A stretch of 64,000 nucleotides of DNA from Microcaldota archaeon (GCA_027317945.1 DAHVQB010000009.1:1-64000), one strand, 5' to 3'; shown: positions 1 to 8,291, numbered from the stretch's first letter. Notes: generated from the sequence alone by a model not told the origin. Translations and numbers: made by a program.

Positions 1-2
1 AC

Positions 3-98
3 GCTCAGGGAGAGAACGTAAGACCCCAACAGGAGGCGACTCTCGGCGAACTGGGAACCGATAAAACACATCCTTTGCGGGATGCAGCGATTGCATGA
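3..98 (+). CDS. tnpB: TnpB (IS200/IS605 OrfB) C-terminal end, partial
   Basis: The reading frame is open from base 3 to a TGA at 96-98 and enters from outside the window. The visible 31 residues contain GENVRPQQEA followed by LGELGTD, which resembles the tail of archaeal TnpB proteins (GE-x-VRP then QEA). TnpB is the RNA-guided nuclease of IS200/IS605 elements; its catalytic RuvC part would lie upstream and cannot be seen. The call is strengthened by the hairpin that follows at 111-131, which has the form of the element's right end. Whether the upstream gene is intact is unknown. Confidence 0.6.
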   Translation, partial: AQGENVRPQQEATLGELGTDKTHPLRDAAIA

Positions 99-141
99 AC
101 GCAGAGGAAGCCCACGCCGTTCACGGGTGGGAGGATGTCAC
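99..141 (+). mobile_element. IS200/IS605 right end / omega-RNA 3' hairpin
   Basis: Directly after the tnpB stop there is a hairpin: CCCAC (111-115), a bulged g, CCG, loop TTCA, CGG, GTGGG (127-131), then AGGATGTCAC ending at 141. In IS200/IS605 elements the right end both forms the transposition hairpin and is the 3' end of the omega-RNA scaffold; the following bases (from 142, gcatctgcaataccaa) would be the guide. Two stand-alone relatives occur at 38741 and 54278, with paired base changes in the stem. Confidence 0.6.
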
Positions 142-192
142 GCATCTGCAATACCAATTATCAAACTGGCGCGCGCTTATAAATGTGGCTCT

Positions 193-678
193 ATGGTAGC
201 GCTAAATATCAAAGCAATAATCGCGTTGCTGATGCTGTTCGCTATACTGTTATCACTAGCTATTTTCACAGTATACATGTCCGCAGGCACGCTCCATCCA
301 TATAAATCATTCTACCTGAATGGCAAGGGATTCAATATATCTTATATAGCTGCAACTCAGAGCCAGTTGCTCCACGGCTTAATGAACACTACGATAACCA
401 ACAGCACAATAATGCTATTTGAGTTCCCAACACCTGGCGTGCATCCTTTCTGGATGTACGACACATACGCCAATCTAGACATGATATGGGTAAATTACAG
501 CACTAACAGTGGCACAATAGTCTACATTGCCCAAAACGCAACTAGCTGTTTCATCCTTGCAAAATGTCTGAACCAAACATATTATCCTAATGTATCTTCT
601 AATTACGTAATTGAAGCAAAGTCCGGTTTCGTTGTCAGGAACAACATAAGCGTAGGGGATAAAATAATCCTTAACTGA
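193..678 (+). CDS. Membrane-anchored DUF192 (UPF0127) family protein
   Basis: This is a 161-residue protein with one N-terminal membrane segment (about residues 8-30) and an extracellular domain. The domain matches the DUF192 pattern: HGLMN early, then MLFEFPTPGVHPFWMYDTY, LDMIWVN, a Cys pair near residues 117-122, and a C-terminal GFVVRNNISVGDKI. DUF192 function is not well established. About seven N-x-S/T sequons suggest a glycosylated surface location. The ORF track starts at 82, but that stretch is the tnpB tail and right-end hairpin; ATG 193 precedes the membrane segment. A TATA-like ttataaat lies at about 176. No operon partner is obvious. Confidence 0.7.
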   Translation: MVALNIKAIIALLMLFAILLSLAIFTVYMSAGTLHPYKSFYLNGKGFNISYIAATQSQLLHGLMNTTITNSTIMLFEFPTPGVHPFWMYDTYANLDMIWVNYSTNSGTIVYIAQNATSCFILAKCLNQTYYPNVSSNYVIEAKSGFVVRNNISVGDKIILN

Positions 679-733
679 GTTAAATCAGGCGGTTTGTGCT
701 AACGCATCATCACGCCTTTCCAACGAATAAATC

Positions 734-742
734 GATATAAAA
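734..742 (+). promoter_or_regulatory. TATA box of the 775 gene
   Basis: The sequence gatataaaaacc lies about 35-40 bases before ATG 775, placing transcription start near 764 with a leader of about 10 bases. Confidence 0.5.
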
Positions 743-774
743 ACCTTCACATAAGATATATTTGCAGTGTTTAA

Positions 775-1026
775 ATGACCGTAGTAAAACAGATAGATTA
801 CGTATCTGCAGGAACCGTATTGGCGATATTCGGGGTCATAGGCGGAATAATAGATGGGCTTATTTCCATATTGTCATTCAATCCGATAGTCGTTGTAATC
901 GCATTTGTTGCAGGCATTATAATGGGTGCCATAGGCGGATTCATAAGCGGCCTGATATTTGCATTCATATACAATATGTTATATAGTCCAGTTTTTTCCA
1001 AGGTGGGCGGCTTAAAGGTTCAATAA
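775..1026 (+). CDS. Small glycine-rich two-helix membrane protein
   Basis: This is an 83-residue protein with two long hydrophobic stretches (about residues 12-34 and 38-68) rich in Gly, Ile and Ala, including GVIGGIIDG and GAIGGFISG. The repeated G-x-x-x-G spacing suggests tight helix packing or oligomers. It resembles small hypothetical membrane proteins common in DPANN archaea, but no family or function is recognised. A TATA box at 734 supports an independent transcript. The overlapping 762 and 798(-) ORFs are shadows. Confidence 0.55.
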   Translation: MTVVKQIDYVSAGTVLAIFGVIGGIIDGLISILSFNPIVVVIAFVAGIIMGAIGGFISGLIFAFIYNMLYSPVFSKVGGLKVQ

Positions 1027-1118
1027 GCCATATAATAAAAGTACACAAGTTTCGATTACCTGTATACCTTTGCTGGCCAGTTATTTGTCAGATTGCGTAG
1101 GGTAAACGGCGTGCAAGA

Positions 1119-1658
1119 ATGCCCAAAAAATTCAATAGGGGGCTGCTGATAGGTCGCTTTCAGCCGTTCCATAAAGGTCATATGCATGCAGTCATGGAGG
1201 CTGCAGCAATGTGCGATAAATTAGTTATAGCTATAGGCAGTTCACAGATGGGCAGCACCAAACGCAATCCTATGCCTGCCTCAATGAGAATTAAGATAAT
1301 AAAGGCCGCCATCAATGCTTCGCCGGGCATTGGCGGCAAGATAAATTTTGCCGAGATACCTGACTTTCAGGACAACGAAAAATGGTTTTCCTACATAATC
1401 AAAAAAGTACCAAAATTCGATGTCGTATTCTCATCCAATGCATTGGTCAAATCGATATTCAGGGGCCATAAGATAAAAGTCGTCGTGCCAAAATGGCACG
1501 ATAGAAAGCGGCTTTCGGGAACTAACGTAAGATCTTTGATCAGGAAATACGGAAGATGGCAATCCCTTGTGCCGAAAGGCGCGCGCGACGAGATAGAGGC
1601 GCATAATGGTGCCATACTGTCAAAAATCAGGAAACGAACTCGTTCAACAACACGGTAG
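1119..1658 (+). CDS. nadM: Nicotinamide-nucleotide adenylyltransferase, archaeal type
   Basis: The enzyme joins NMN and ATP to make NAD+, the last step of NAD synthesis. The nucleotidyltransferase signature GRFQPFHKGH (about residues 12-21) contains the HxGH motif, and SGTNVRSLI (about 131-139) is the second nucleotide-binding motif. Length (179 residues) is normal for archaeal NadM. The C-terminal tail is Arg-rich. The last 32 bases overlap the 3' end of the convergent truD gene. A TATA-like ccatataataaaag lies near 1030. Confidence 0.9.
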   Translation: MPKKFNRGLLIGRFQPFHKGHMHAVMEAAAMCDKLVIAIGSSQMGSTKRNPMPASMRIKIIKAAINASPGIGGKINFAEIPDFQDNEKWFSYIIKKVPKFDVVFSSNALVKSIFRGHKIKVVVPKWHDRKRLSGTNVRSLIRKYGRWQSLVPKGARDEIEAHNGAILSKIRKRTRSTTR

Positions 1659-2850
1659 CATAAGACCCGGCAGGCAGCGAGAATTGCATCTTTATCGCGG
1701 AGTCTTCGATAAAAGAGGAGAAACCGGTATACGGCGCAAAAAGCACCCTGTAAGAGCCCTTCATGCTTAGTTCTGGCATCCGTTTTACTTTGAACTGCTC
1801 CTTGGACAAACCAAGCTTCTCAAGCATATCCGTCTCGCTATCCGTCAATTTACCGGTCTCAAAACCGACTATGCTGCCTAGTCCAAAGCATTTCTTGCCA
1901 TCTGCATCCTTTGCGGTTACTACTTTGTTGATGTCCGGGAAGCCGAACCTGTCCGTAAGGCATGCATTATCCCCGCCTCGCGGTGCAATATCGCCTTCGG
2001 CTACTCTGGACTCTAGTTCGGCATTGAATAATTGCGCCTCAATAGAATGCACGAACATAAGCAGGAGCTGACGCGGCAGTTTCCTAAGCGCGTTGGTGTA
2101 GTCGGTAGGGTACTGCGAAAGCCTTTCAAGCATCGATCTCTCATACTTAAGGTATTCTGGGAAATAGTCCAGTGCCTCAAAGAAATCTCGCTCCTTCCCA
2201 AGCCTCTCCCTGGCCTCTATTGCCGCTTCATTATGCTCGTTCTTTGTTCCTGTAAGGAATTCCATCACTGCAGCTTCAAAATCCCCCTTTAATATGGATG
2301 TGCCAACGCTAACATTATTGTCCCTAAATCCAAACCTCTGCTCGCCAAAATAGTTTGGGAATACTCCCTCTAATTCATCATTTATACTTGATACGGCATC
2401 ATAATCATCTGGGTCTCTAACTACGATTGTGAACCTGTTCCCTAAGAGGTCCCCAAGGCTTATCCCAGCATCGCTTGCCCACGCTCCATTTACAATTAAA
2501 TCCTTCATATGCAGGCTTCCAAGGATTTCCGGCGTAGCGCCGAACACGCTGCAAAGCTGGGTAGAAACGCTGACCCTATCCTTCGTTCCTGCGAACCCGA
2601 CAGACCTGAAGCCACGGCCACATCTCTTAGCGATTGCCTTAAGGGCTTGCGTGGTGTTCCAGCAGTTTTTCTGCATCACGAATACCGTGAATTTTCCTTT
2701 TGGATTGGCATCCATTCCAAGTTCAATGTTAGAATAAGTCCTGCCTAGCTCTAAAACCACATTATCCTTCTGTATTTCTTCTACTATAAAGTCATCCGCG
2801 GAGCATTTTATGTCCCCTCCAGATCCAGCGGATTTGGAAAGCCTCTTCAT
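1627..2850 (-). CDS. truD: tRNA pseudouridine synthase D
   Basis: TruD-family enzymes isomerise uridine 13 of tRNA (and other sites in archaea) to pseudouridine. The catalytic Asp lies in GFAGTKDRVS (about residues 85-94), the family signature. NYFGEQRFGF (about 165-174) is the second conserved block, and the insertion domain characteristic of TruD fills the middle. The 407-residue length is normal for archaea. The 3' end overlaps nadM by 32 bases, a convergent overlap typical of a compact genome. It begins 19 bases after the end of nop5 on the same strand, so the two may be co-transcribed. Confidence 0.93.
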   Translation of the reverse strand: MKRLSKSAGSGGDIKCSADDFIVEEIQKDNVVLELGRTYSNIELGMDANPKGKFTVFVMQKNCWNTTQALKAIAKRCGRGFRSVGFAGTKDRVSVSTQLCSVFGATPEILGSLHMKDLIVNGAWASDAGISLGDLLGNRFTIVVRDPDDYDAVSSINDELEGVFPNYFGEQRFGFRDNNVSVGTSILKGDFEAAVMEFLTGTKNEHNEAAIEARERLGKERDFFEALDYFPEYLKYERSMLERLSQYPTDYTNALRKLPRQLLLMFVHSIEAQLFNAELESRVAEGDIAPRGGDNACLTDRFGFPDINKVVTAKDADGKKCFGLGSIVGFETGKLTDSETDMLEKLGLSKEQFKVKRMPELSMKGSYRVLFAPYTGFSSFIEDSAIKMQFSLPAGSYATVLLNEFVS

Positions 2851-2869
2851 CTAACCATTGGCCAAGCGT

Positions 2870-3790
2870 TTATCTGGGCCGCCTCCCGCGCCTTCCTGCT
2901 GCCGGATTGCCGCCCCTGCGCCTTCCAAAGTCCCTTCTCCCTCCGAAACGGCCATGCTGCGGCCTTCCCATATCAACATTTTTGTGCTCTGGTTTGGGCG
3001 CGCTCTTTATCCTTTCAACAGCGGCATCAAGGCTCTTTTTGAGGCCTTCCGCTATGAATCGCTTGCTGTACACGTCGCCCTTGAGACCTATGCTTATCTT
3101 GGTCGCGTACACCCTGGCAATCCTGCCTCTCATGTAAATAGGCGCGGTGCCTATGGCAGGCAGCTTGAACAGTATCCCATACTTCGGCGGTTTGCTGCCA
3201 AATTTTATGTGCTTGAAAAGAGCCTTCTCAGCGCCCAATAATTGTATTGTGCTCGCAGGCATTGTGGCGAGCTTATCCAACGACCCTGCCTTGCTCAACA
3301 GCTCGGCCGCTATGGTTTCGTCTGTCAAATATGCGGTGTTTGGCAGCATCCTAGTCGATGCGGATTTTATATACGCCTTCAGCTGCTCCAGCGCCGCATC
3401 CATGCTGAGGCATAGCTCGGAGAATTTCACTATCGCATCGCGTTCCTCACCTCCCATCTTCCTGCCCATGGTCGCGGAAGCCTTCCTATAAACCTCTTCA
3501 GCCTTAGACTTATCGCTTACGGCCTTTGAGATTACTTCCATGTCTGGTGGATTACCATTCAGTGCGACTGCCAACTGGGCGAGAGCCTTCGGGCTTCCCA
3601 TCCTTATCTCCGGGAAGTATATGCCATACCATTCGCTAAGCCTCTCGTAAGCCAGGTTGTAGGATTTAGAGAGCTCCCTGTAAGCATTGCTAGCTTGCAT
3701 CAAGGCGAATTCTTCGTTTTGATACGCGCTTTTGATGCCCTCCTTCGCATTTTTTAGCATATTTTTTCTAAGTTCTTCAAATGAGTCCAA
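2870..3790 (-). CDS. nop5: C/D box ribonucleoprotein Nop5 (Nop56/58 homologue)
   Basis: Nop5 bridges L7Ae and fibrillarin on C/D box guide RNAs that direct 2'-O-methylation of rRNA and tRNA. A helical coiled-coil region (about residues 90-180) is followed by the Nop domain with LLGAEKALFKHIK and a GILF strand (about 190-215). The tail is an Arg/Gly-rich basic stretch (about 265-306) likely to bind RNA. At 306 residues it is shorter than many Nop5 proteins (about 380-420), mainly at the N terminus. The start is TTG at 3790 with GGTG 8 bases before it; ATG 3760 is the alternative. Fibrillarin is not in the window. Confidence 0.88.
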   Translation of the reverse strand: MDSFEELRKNMLKNAKEGIKSAYQNEEFALMQASNAYRELSKSYNLAYERLSEWYGIYFPEIRMGSPKALAQLAVALNGNPPDMEVISKAVSDKSKAEEVYRKASATMGRKMGGEERDAIVKFSELCLSMDAALEQLKAYIKSASTRMLPNTAYLTDETIAAELLSKAGSLDKLATMPASTIQLLGAEKALFKHIKFGSKPPKYGILFKLPAIGTAPIYMRGRIARVYATKISIGLKGDVYSKRFIAEGLKKSLDAAVERIKSAPKPEHKNVDMGRPQHGRFGGRRDFGRRRGGNPAAGRRGRRPR

Positions 3791-3918
3791 CGGAACACCA
3801 CAGATCGGGAAGCACTGTTATTATCAACAAAAGCATTTAATATGATTTTGGTGGGAAATGATTAAGCACAGCCTTAATAGCCTTATAACACGATAATACT
3901 GTGCTCAGTGTGCTTACA

Positions 3919-5418
3919 ATGAACATTGATGAGATATTGGCCTTTGCGAAGAGCAGGGGTCTTTTCTGGCAGAGCGCAGAGATATACGGCTCAGCAGCAG
4001 GCCTATACGACTACGGTCATATCGGCGCGTTGATCAAGAGGCGCTTTGAGCAGGTTTGGCTATCATATTTCATAGATACAAACGAATCGTATCACTTGAT
4101 AGAAGGCTCCAACATGCTGCCTGAGAAGCCGTTGATCGCATCGGGCCACGCTGCAAGATTCAACGACATAATAATGGGCTGCAGCAAATGCGGGACGTAT
4201 TACAGGGCGGATGTGCTTCTTGCGGACCTGGGCTCTCCTGTTTCTGAGGGCGCGACGCCGGATGAGATAGACGTTATGGTGGTACAGAAAGGCCTGAAAT
4301 GCCCGAAGTGCAAGGCCCCATTCCTGAAGTCCAAGCCGTTCAACATGATGCTTGATCTTTATCTCGGCCCTGAGAAATCCGACAAGGGATACCTAAGGCC
4401 GGAGACCGCGCAGTCTTCGTACCTTAATTTCTACAGGGAGTTCAACATACTCAGGAAGGCTTTGCCGTTTGGTTTGGCGATAATAGGCAGGGCATACAGG
4501 AACGAAATATCGCCTAGGCAGGGCCTTTACCGCATGCGCGAGTTAACACAAGCAGAGCTTCAGATATTCTTCGATCCCAATACCTGGAAAGTTGACATGG
4601 ACAAAGTCAATGACAGGAAAGTCACCGTGGTTACGTATGGCAAGAAGGTAACAGAGAGGAAGACGATAGCGGAACTTGTGCGCGACGACGACATACCCGA
4701 ATTCTATGCCTATCATGTAGCCATGATAGATGCATTCTACAGGGATGTGATAGGCGTACCAGAAGACCGCCTGCGTTTCTTGGAAAAGGGCGGCGACGAG
4801 AAGGCGTTCTACAATAAGGTGCACATGGACATAGAGGTCAGCGTGGATAGCTGGGGCGGGTTCAAGGAGGTCGGCGGCCTCCATTACAGGGGCGACTACG
4901 ACCTGACATCGCATTCTAAAGGCTCGATGCAGGACCTTTCGGTGAATATCGAGGATAAGAAGGTGCTGCCAAATGTCCTGGAGCTGAGCTTCGGCGTTGA
5001 CAGGAACATATGGATGCTGATAGACGTCTTTCACAAGAAAGACGGAGATAGGTCCTTCCTTAGCCTGGCTCCGTATCTTGCGCCTTACCAAGCTGCAATC
5101 TTCCCGCTGCAAAAGGACGAGAGGATAGTCGGTGAAGCTAACTCAATATTCAACGACCTCAGGCAATACTTCAAGCTATGCACTGACCAATCCGGTTCGA
5201 TAGGCAGGAGATACGCCAGGGTAGACGAGATTGGCGTGCCGTTCGGCATAACAATAGATTTTGATACCATAACGGAGTCATCGCCCAACTATAGGACCGT
5301 CACGGTGAGGATTCGCGACGACAAAAAACAGGTAAGGATGCATGTCGATGAGCTCAGGGAATTCTTGGACAGCAACACCCGTTTCAACCCATTCAATAAA
5401 TTTACAGGATTCAAGTGA
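3919..5418 (+). CDS. glyS: Glycyl-tRNA synthetase, archaeal/eukaryotic type
   Basis: This class II homodimeric enzyme charges tRNA-Gly. The N terminus (SAEIYGSAAGLYDYGHIG) is the family signature, a zinc site is formed by CSKCG and CPKC (about residues 91-140), motif 2 is near GRAYRNEISPRQGLYRMREL (about 195), and the anticodon-binding domain ends the protein with FDTITESSPNYRTVTVR. The start is ATG 3919; a TATA-like ccttataacac at about 3880 places transcription start near 3906, so GTG 3901 is less likely. The following glycosylase gene starts 6 bases after the stop. Confidence 0.94.
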   Translation: MNIDEILAFAKSRGLFWQSAEIYGSAAGLYDYGHIGALIKRRFEQVWLSYFIDTNESYHLIEGSNMLPEKPLIASGHAARFNDIIMGCSKCGTYYRADVLLADLGSPVSEGATPDEIDVMVVQKGLKCPKCKAPFLKSKPFNMMLDLYLGPEKSDKGYLRPETAQSSYLNFYREFNILRKALPFGLAIIGRAYRNEISPRQGLYRMRELTQAELQIFFDPNTWKVDMDKVNDRKVTVVTYGKKVTERKTIAELVRDDDIPEFYAYHVAMIDAFYRDVIGVPEDRLRFLEKGGDEKAFYNKVHMDIEVSVDSWGGFKEVGGLHYRGDYDLTSHSKGSMQDLSVNIEDKKVLPNVLELSFGVDRNIWMLIDVFHKKDGDRSFLSLAPYLAPYQAAIFPLQKDERIVGEANSIFNDLRQYFKLCTDQSGSIGRRYARVDEIGVPFGITIDFDTITESSPNYRTVTVRIRDDKKQVRMHVDELREFLDSNTRFNPFNKFTGFK

Positions 5419-5423
5419 CTTCC

Positions 5424-6404
5424 ATGCTATCGAGCACAACGATACCTGTTAACCATTTCTACTTGAAAGACACATTCGACAGCGGCCAGCCGCTTGCGTT
5501 TCACGCAAATTACGACCAATTCAGCGACACGCTCACATACGTTAGCGGCACCCACATAATAAACGTGAGGTTTTCCGGCACCAGGACCGTAGGGAGCCTG
5601 ACAATCGTGGGAAAGGATATCCGTTTTGCATCCGCTGACGTGCATACAAGGTTCAGGCTCTCAGATGATATGGAGCATTACTATGAAGAGATGGCGACCG
5701 ACGACTTCATGAGGACTGCGATAGAGAAGTACAACGGCATGCGCCTTACGCTCAACGACCCATGGGAGACTACCCTGTGCTTCATAATATCGCAGTATAA
5801 CAACATGAAGCGCATACGCAGTATAGTGAGGAACATAATCAACAGGTACGGCGCCCCGATAAGGGACGAGGAGGACAAAACAATCGCAAGGAGCTTCCCC
5901 GGCAGCGCGGACCTCATGATGGCAAGCGAGAAGGACCTGGAGGAATGCGGCGCCGGCTTCCGCGCAAAGTACATAAAGGAAGCCGCTGCGTATTGCACTG
6001 AAAACCTGGATCTGGCAAAGCTAAAGAACAAGAAATACGACGCATTGAAGGAAGAGCTGCTCACCATAACCGGGGTAGGCGACAAGGTGGCAGACTGCAT
6101 AGCACTCATGGGATACGGGAAGCTGGAGGCTTTTCCGATAGACGTATGGGTGGAGAGGACGCTGGAGAGGGCTTATTTCAAGGGCAAGAAGAAGCCGATA
6201 AAAGAGCTGCACAAGTTCGCCACAAAGAGATGGGGCGAATATGCGGGATACGCACAGCAATACATATTCTGGCATGGCATGCACCTCATACCAGAGTCAG
6301 AAATACAAAAGGAGCAGGAAGAGGCCAGCGCTCCTATGGGGCCGCCGCCCCAGCCCAAAAAAGCGAGCAGGCCGCGCCCCAAGAAGCCGCCCAAGAAGGG
6401 ATGA
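5424..6404 (+). CDS. OGG1-like 8-oxoguanine DNA glycosylase
   Basis: This bifunctional base-excision repair glycosylase/lyase would remove oxidised guanine. An N-terminal OGG-type beta domain (PVNHFYLKDTFDSGQPLAF) precedes an HhH-GPD domain: GVGDKVADCIALMGYG (about residues 216-231) carries the catalytic Lys, and PIDVWVER (about 238-245) carries the catalytic Asp. Order and spacing match OGG1 rather than AlkA. The last 25 residues are a Pro/Lys-rich tail. ATG 5424 follows GTGA; GTG 5415 overlapping the glyS stop is the alternative. It is probably co-transcribed with glyS and the translin gene. Confidence 0.85.
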   Translation: MLSSTTIPVNHFYLKDTFDSGQPLAFHANYDQFSDTLTYVSGTHIINVRFSGTRTVGSLTIVGKDIRFASADVHTRFRLSDDMEHYYEEMATDDFMRTAIEKYNGMRLTLNDPWETTLCFIISQYNNMKRIRSIVRNIINRYGAPIRDEEDKTIARSFPGSADLMMASEKDLEECGAGFRAKYIKEAAAYCTENLDLAKLKNKKYDALKEELLTITGVGDKVADCIALMGYGKLEAFPIDVWVERTLERAYFKGKKKPIKELHKFATKRWGEYAGYAQQYIFWHGMHLIPESEIQKEQEEASAPMGPPPQPKKASRPRPKKPPKKG

Positions 6405-6405
6405 C

Positions 6406-6978
6406 ATGGACAAGATCGAAACGGAAGTTGATGGGATAACGGAGTACCTTGCGGCGAAGCAGGATTCATTCGATTCGGTCATGCGCATATCGCGCGATGT
6501 CATAAGGCTTTCTGCGCAAGTGATAACCCAAATACACAACGGCAAGGAAACAATCGCGCTTATGGAAGAGCTAGATTCTAAGGTCGCCGAGCTGAAGCGC
6601 GTGGATTCGGATTTCAAGTACAACTCGTTGCAGGCATACCAGGAATATGCAGAGGCTGTCATACTGAAGAGCATAAAGGATGGCAATGGAATACCAGACC
6701 ACAATGCAGTGGGAGTAATGCAGGACGCCTACCTGATGGGCCTGATGGACGTTGTCGGCGAGCTGAAGCGCGAAATACTCGAATCGCTGCGGAGTGGAAA
6801 TGTCGCAGAAGCAGAGGACTTTTTCGACAATATGAGGATCATATATGATGCAACTAGGGGCATGAGGTTCGCCGAAGCCGTGTTGCAGGGCTTCAGGCAC
6901 AAACAGGACACCGCAAGAATCCAGGTGGAGAATGCCGGAAGCGAGATACTCTCATTCAAAAGCCGCGCTGCCAAATAA
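6406..6978 (+). CDS. Translin family protein
   Basis: Translin/TRAX proteins are all-helical RNA/DNA-binding proteins that form ring-shaped oligomers; archaeal members act on small RNAs in some species. The signature RISRDVIRLSAQVITQIH (about residues 25-42), EYAEAVILKSI and DAYLMGLMDVVGELKREIL (about 107-125) match the family. The length (190 residues) is normal. ATG 6406 lies one base after the glycosylase stop with GGGATG before it. The ORF track extends upstream to 6241, but that part overlaps the glycosylase in another frame. The 3' end overlaps the convergent HTH gene by 27 bases. Confidence 0.85.
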   Translation: MDKIETEVDGITEYLAAKQDSFDSVMRISRDVIRLSAQVITQIHNGKETIALMEELDSKVAELKRVDSDFKYNSLQAYQEYAEAVILKSIKDGNGIPDHNAVGVMQDAYLMGLMDVVGELKREILESLRSGNVAEAEDFFDNMRIIYDATRGMRFAEAVLQGFRHKQDTARIQVENAGSEILSFKSRAAK

Positions 6979-7302
6979 CTTCCATGCAATATCTATCGTC
7001 TCCTTCGCCGTTGCATACGTGTTTATTTTATGCCATATCTGCGCGTAGTCCTTCACCGCACCCGCTGCCTCTTTAGCCAATGCCTTCAATGTCTCCGTAC
7101 TGCAAATCGCCTTGCTTAGTTTTGCTATATCAACAGAGTATCTGCCATTCGAGTACTTGCTTACGGAAGCCTGGGTTATGCCCAGCCTCTCCGCAATGCC
7201 TTCCTGCCCAAGCCCATATTCATCCTTTAAGCTTGACGCAAGCGCAATCCGTATGGCGGGCAATGATACCTTGATGAGTTTCTCGCAGTTTACGTAATTC
7301 AT
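6952..7302 (-). CDS. XRE-type helix-turn-helix regulator, archaeal
   Basis: This is a 116-residue protein with a helix-turn-helix at about residues 30-55 (GQEGIAERLGITQASVSKYSNG), so a DNA-binding regulator is likely. The C-terminal half is helical with no recognised ligand domain. It resembles short archaeal predicted regulators that are often found in small operons. Its ATG overlaps the stop of the upstream RpiB-like gene by 4 bases (ATGA), implying translational coupling. Target genes are unknown; its own operon is the first candidate. Confidence 0.75.
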   Translation of the reverse strand: MNYVNCEKLIKVSLPAIRIALASSLKDEYGLGQEGIAERLGITQASVSKYSNGRYSVDIAKLSKAICSTETLKALAKEAAGAVKDYAQIWHKINTYATAKETIDIAWKLFGSAAFE

Positions 7303-7892
7303 TCCATCCCTAGCTCGTCCTTCAGCGCGCTCATGAAGCCTTTTTTCTTTGCTTTATCTATGAAATTAGGGCCGTTGGCATCGTGCGCATACTCTTCCTC
7401 CTCAATCTCAACGTGTTTTGGCCTTGCCCTGCCGGCTATGCTTTTCAGTCCCGCAGCTATGCCCGTACCTTTCTTTTGCGGCCTAGGTGCAGGCTCCGGT
7501 TCGTCGTCAGCTGCGCTGCTTTGCTCTGTGACCTTGGATGCGGTGAGCGTGCTGATTATGTTGGAAAGTTCGCGCTTGGACATGGAATTCGAGTCTATCA
7601 CTACGATGTTGAACTTGCCAACGGCGTGTATGCGCTTGGCCCTGTCATCGTTCTCGCAGACTACTGCCTTCGTACCTTCCAGCTTGTTTATGTCTGCGCA
7701 TGCCTCAAGCGGTTTCCTGGAGAATAGCATGACTATATCGTAGTTCTTCGTCCTTACTGCGGCCTCGTTTATCAGGTTTTCATAATCATTTCTCTTTGCC
7801 TCGCTGACTATGCCGGACTGGTTGCCATTGTTGAGCATGTTTGCAGCTGCTATGACCAGTTCGTTGCTGTCTCCGGTTATATATATCCTCAT
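7299..7892 (-). CDS. Divergent RpiB/LacA-fold-like protein with charged tail
   Basis: Residues 1-100 form an alternating alpha/beta domain (MRIYITGDSNELVIAAANML, then YDIVMLFSRKPLEAC, TKAVVCENDDRAKRIHAVGKFNIVVIDS) that resembles the RpiB/LacAB sugar-phosphate isomerase fold. The expected catalytic Cys and DYP signature are not clear, so enzymatic activity is doubtful. The remainder is a Pro/acid/Lys-rich linker and a short helical end. ATG 7892 has an excellent ribosome-binding site (GGGAGG, 7 bases upstream), so the longer ORF from 7931 is unlikely. It is coupled to the HTH regulator; a ligand-sensing role is possible inference. Confidence 0.5.
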   Translation of the reverse strand: MRIYITGDSNELVIAAANMLNNGNQSGIVSEAKRNDYENLINEAAVRTKNYDIVMLFSRKPLEACADINKLEGTKAVVCENDDRAKRIHAVGKFNIVVIDSNSMSKRELSNIISTLTASKVTEQSSAADDEPEPAPRPQKKGTGIAAGLKSIAGRARPKHVEIEEEEYAHDANGPNFIDKAKKKGFMSALKDELGME

Positions 7893-8055
7893 ATCGTCCT
7901 CCCTATCAGGCCAAGTATTTAACCCAGCCAAAGATTAAAAATTCAGCGTTCCGGGGCTGCCGTGGCGGGTCTGGCGGTTGACCGTCTTTAGCTTATTTCA
8001 CAGTAGTACTTATTAACTTTATTATCTAATAAAATCTAATCATGTTGGTGTTATA

Positions 8056-8286
8056 ATGCGCGGAAGCGAAACAACTACTACCTGCGAATCATGCGGAAGA
8101 AGCGTGCCGAGGGACAAGGCCATAATATACGAAAGGGCCATCAGCTTCAGCACCGACACGCACACCACGAATGATGTCAGGTTCTTCGAAAGGAGGAAGA
8201 CATACTACTGCATAAGTTGCGCTAAGCACAGGGGCATATTCGAAAAGAAGAAGAGGCAAGCGATAGAACGTGCCAGACGTCTGTGA
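8056..8286 (+). CDS. rps26e: Small-subunit ribosomal protein eS26
   Basis: The protein is 76 residues with a zinc ribbon: CESCGRSVPRDKAI (about residues 10-23) and YYCISCAKHRGI (about 51-62), matching the eS26 pattern in which Cys pairs flank the VP-(R/K)-DKAI block. The C terminus is basic. eS26 sits near the 3' end of 16S rRNA at the mRNA exit. GGTG lies 9 bases before ATG 8056, and a TATA-like stretch lies near 8007. Among archaea eS26 is best known from TACK lineages, which makes its presence here notable. Confidence 0.75.
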   Translation: MRGSETTTTCESCGRSVPRDKAIIYERAISFSTDTHTTNDVRFFERRKTYYCISCAKHRGIFEKKKRQAIERARRL

Positions 8287-8291
8287 TTTAG

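Noticed and set aside
82-192. N-terminal extension of the DUF192 ORF
   Set aside because: The extension is the tnpB tail and right-end hairpin read in another frame; ATG 193 directly precedes the membrane helix.
2870-2990. Repeats in the Arg/Gly tail of nop5
   Set aside because: The low complexity comes from the coding RGG-like tail and is not an independent DNA repeat.
4543-5112. 189-residue minus-strand ORF
   Set aside because: It is antisense to glycyl-tRNA synthetase and has no recognisable domain.
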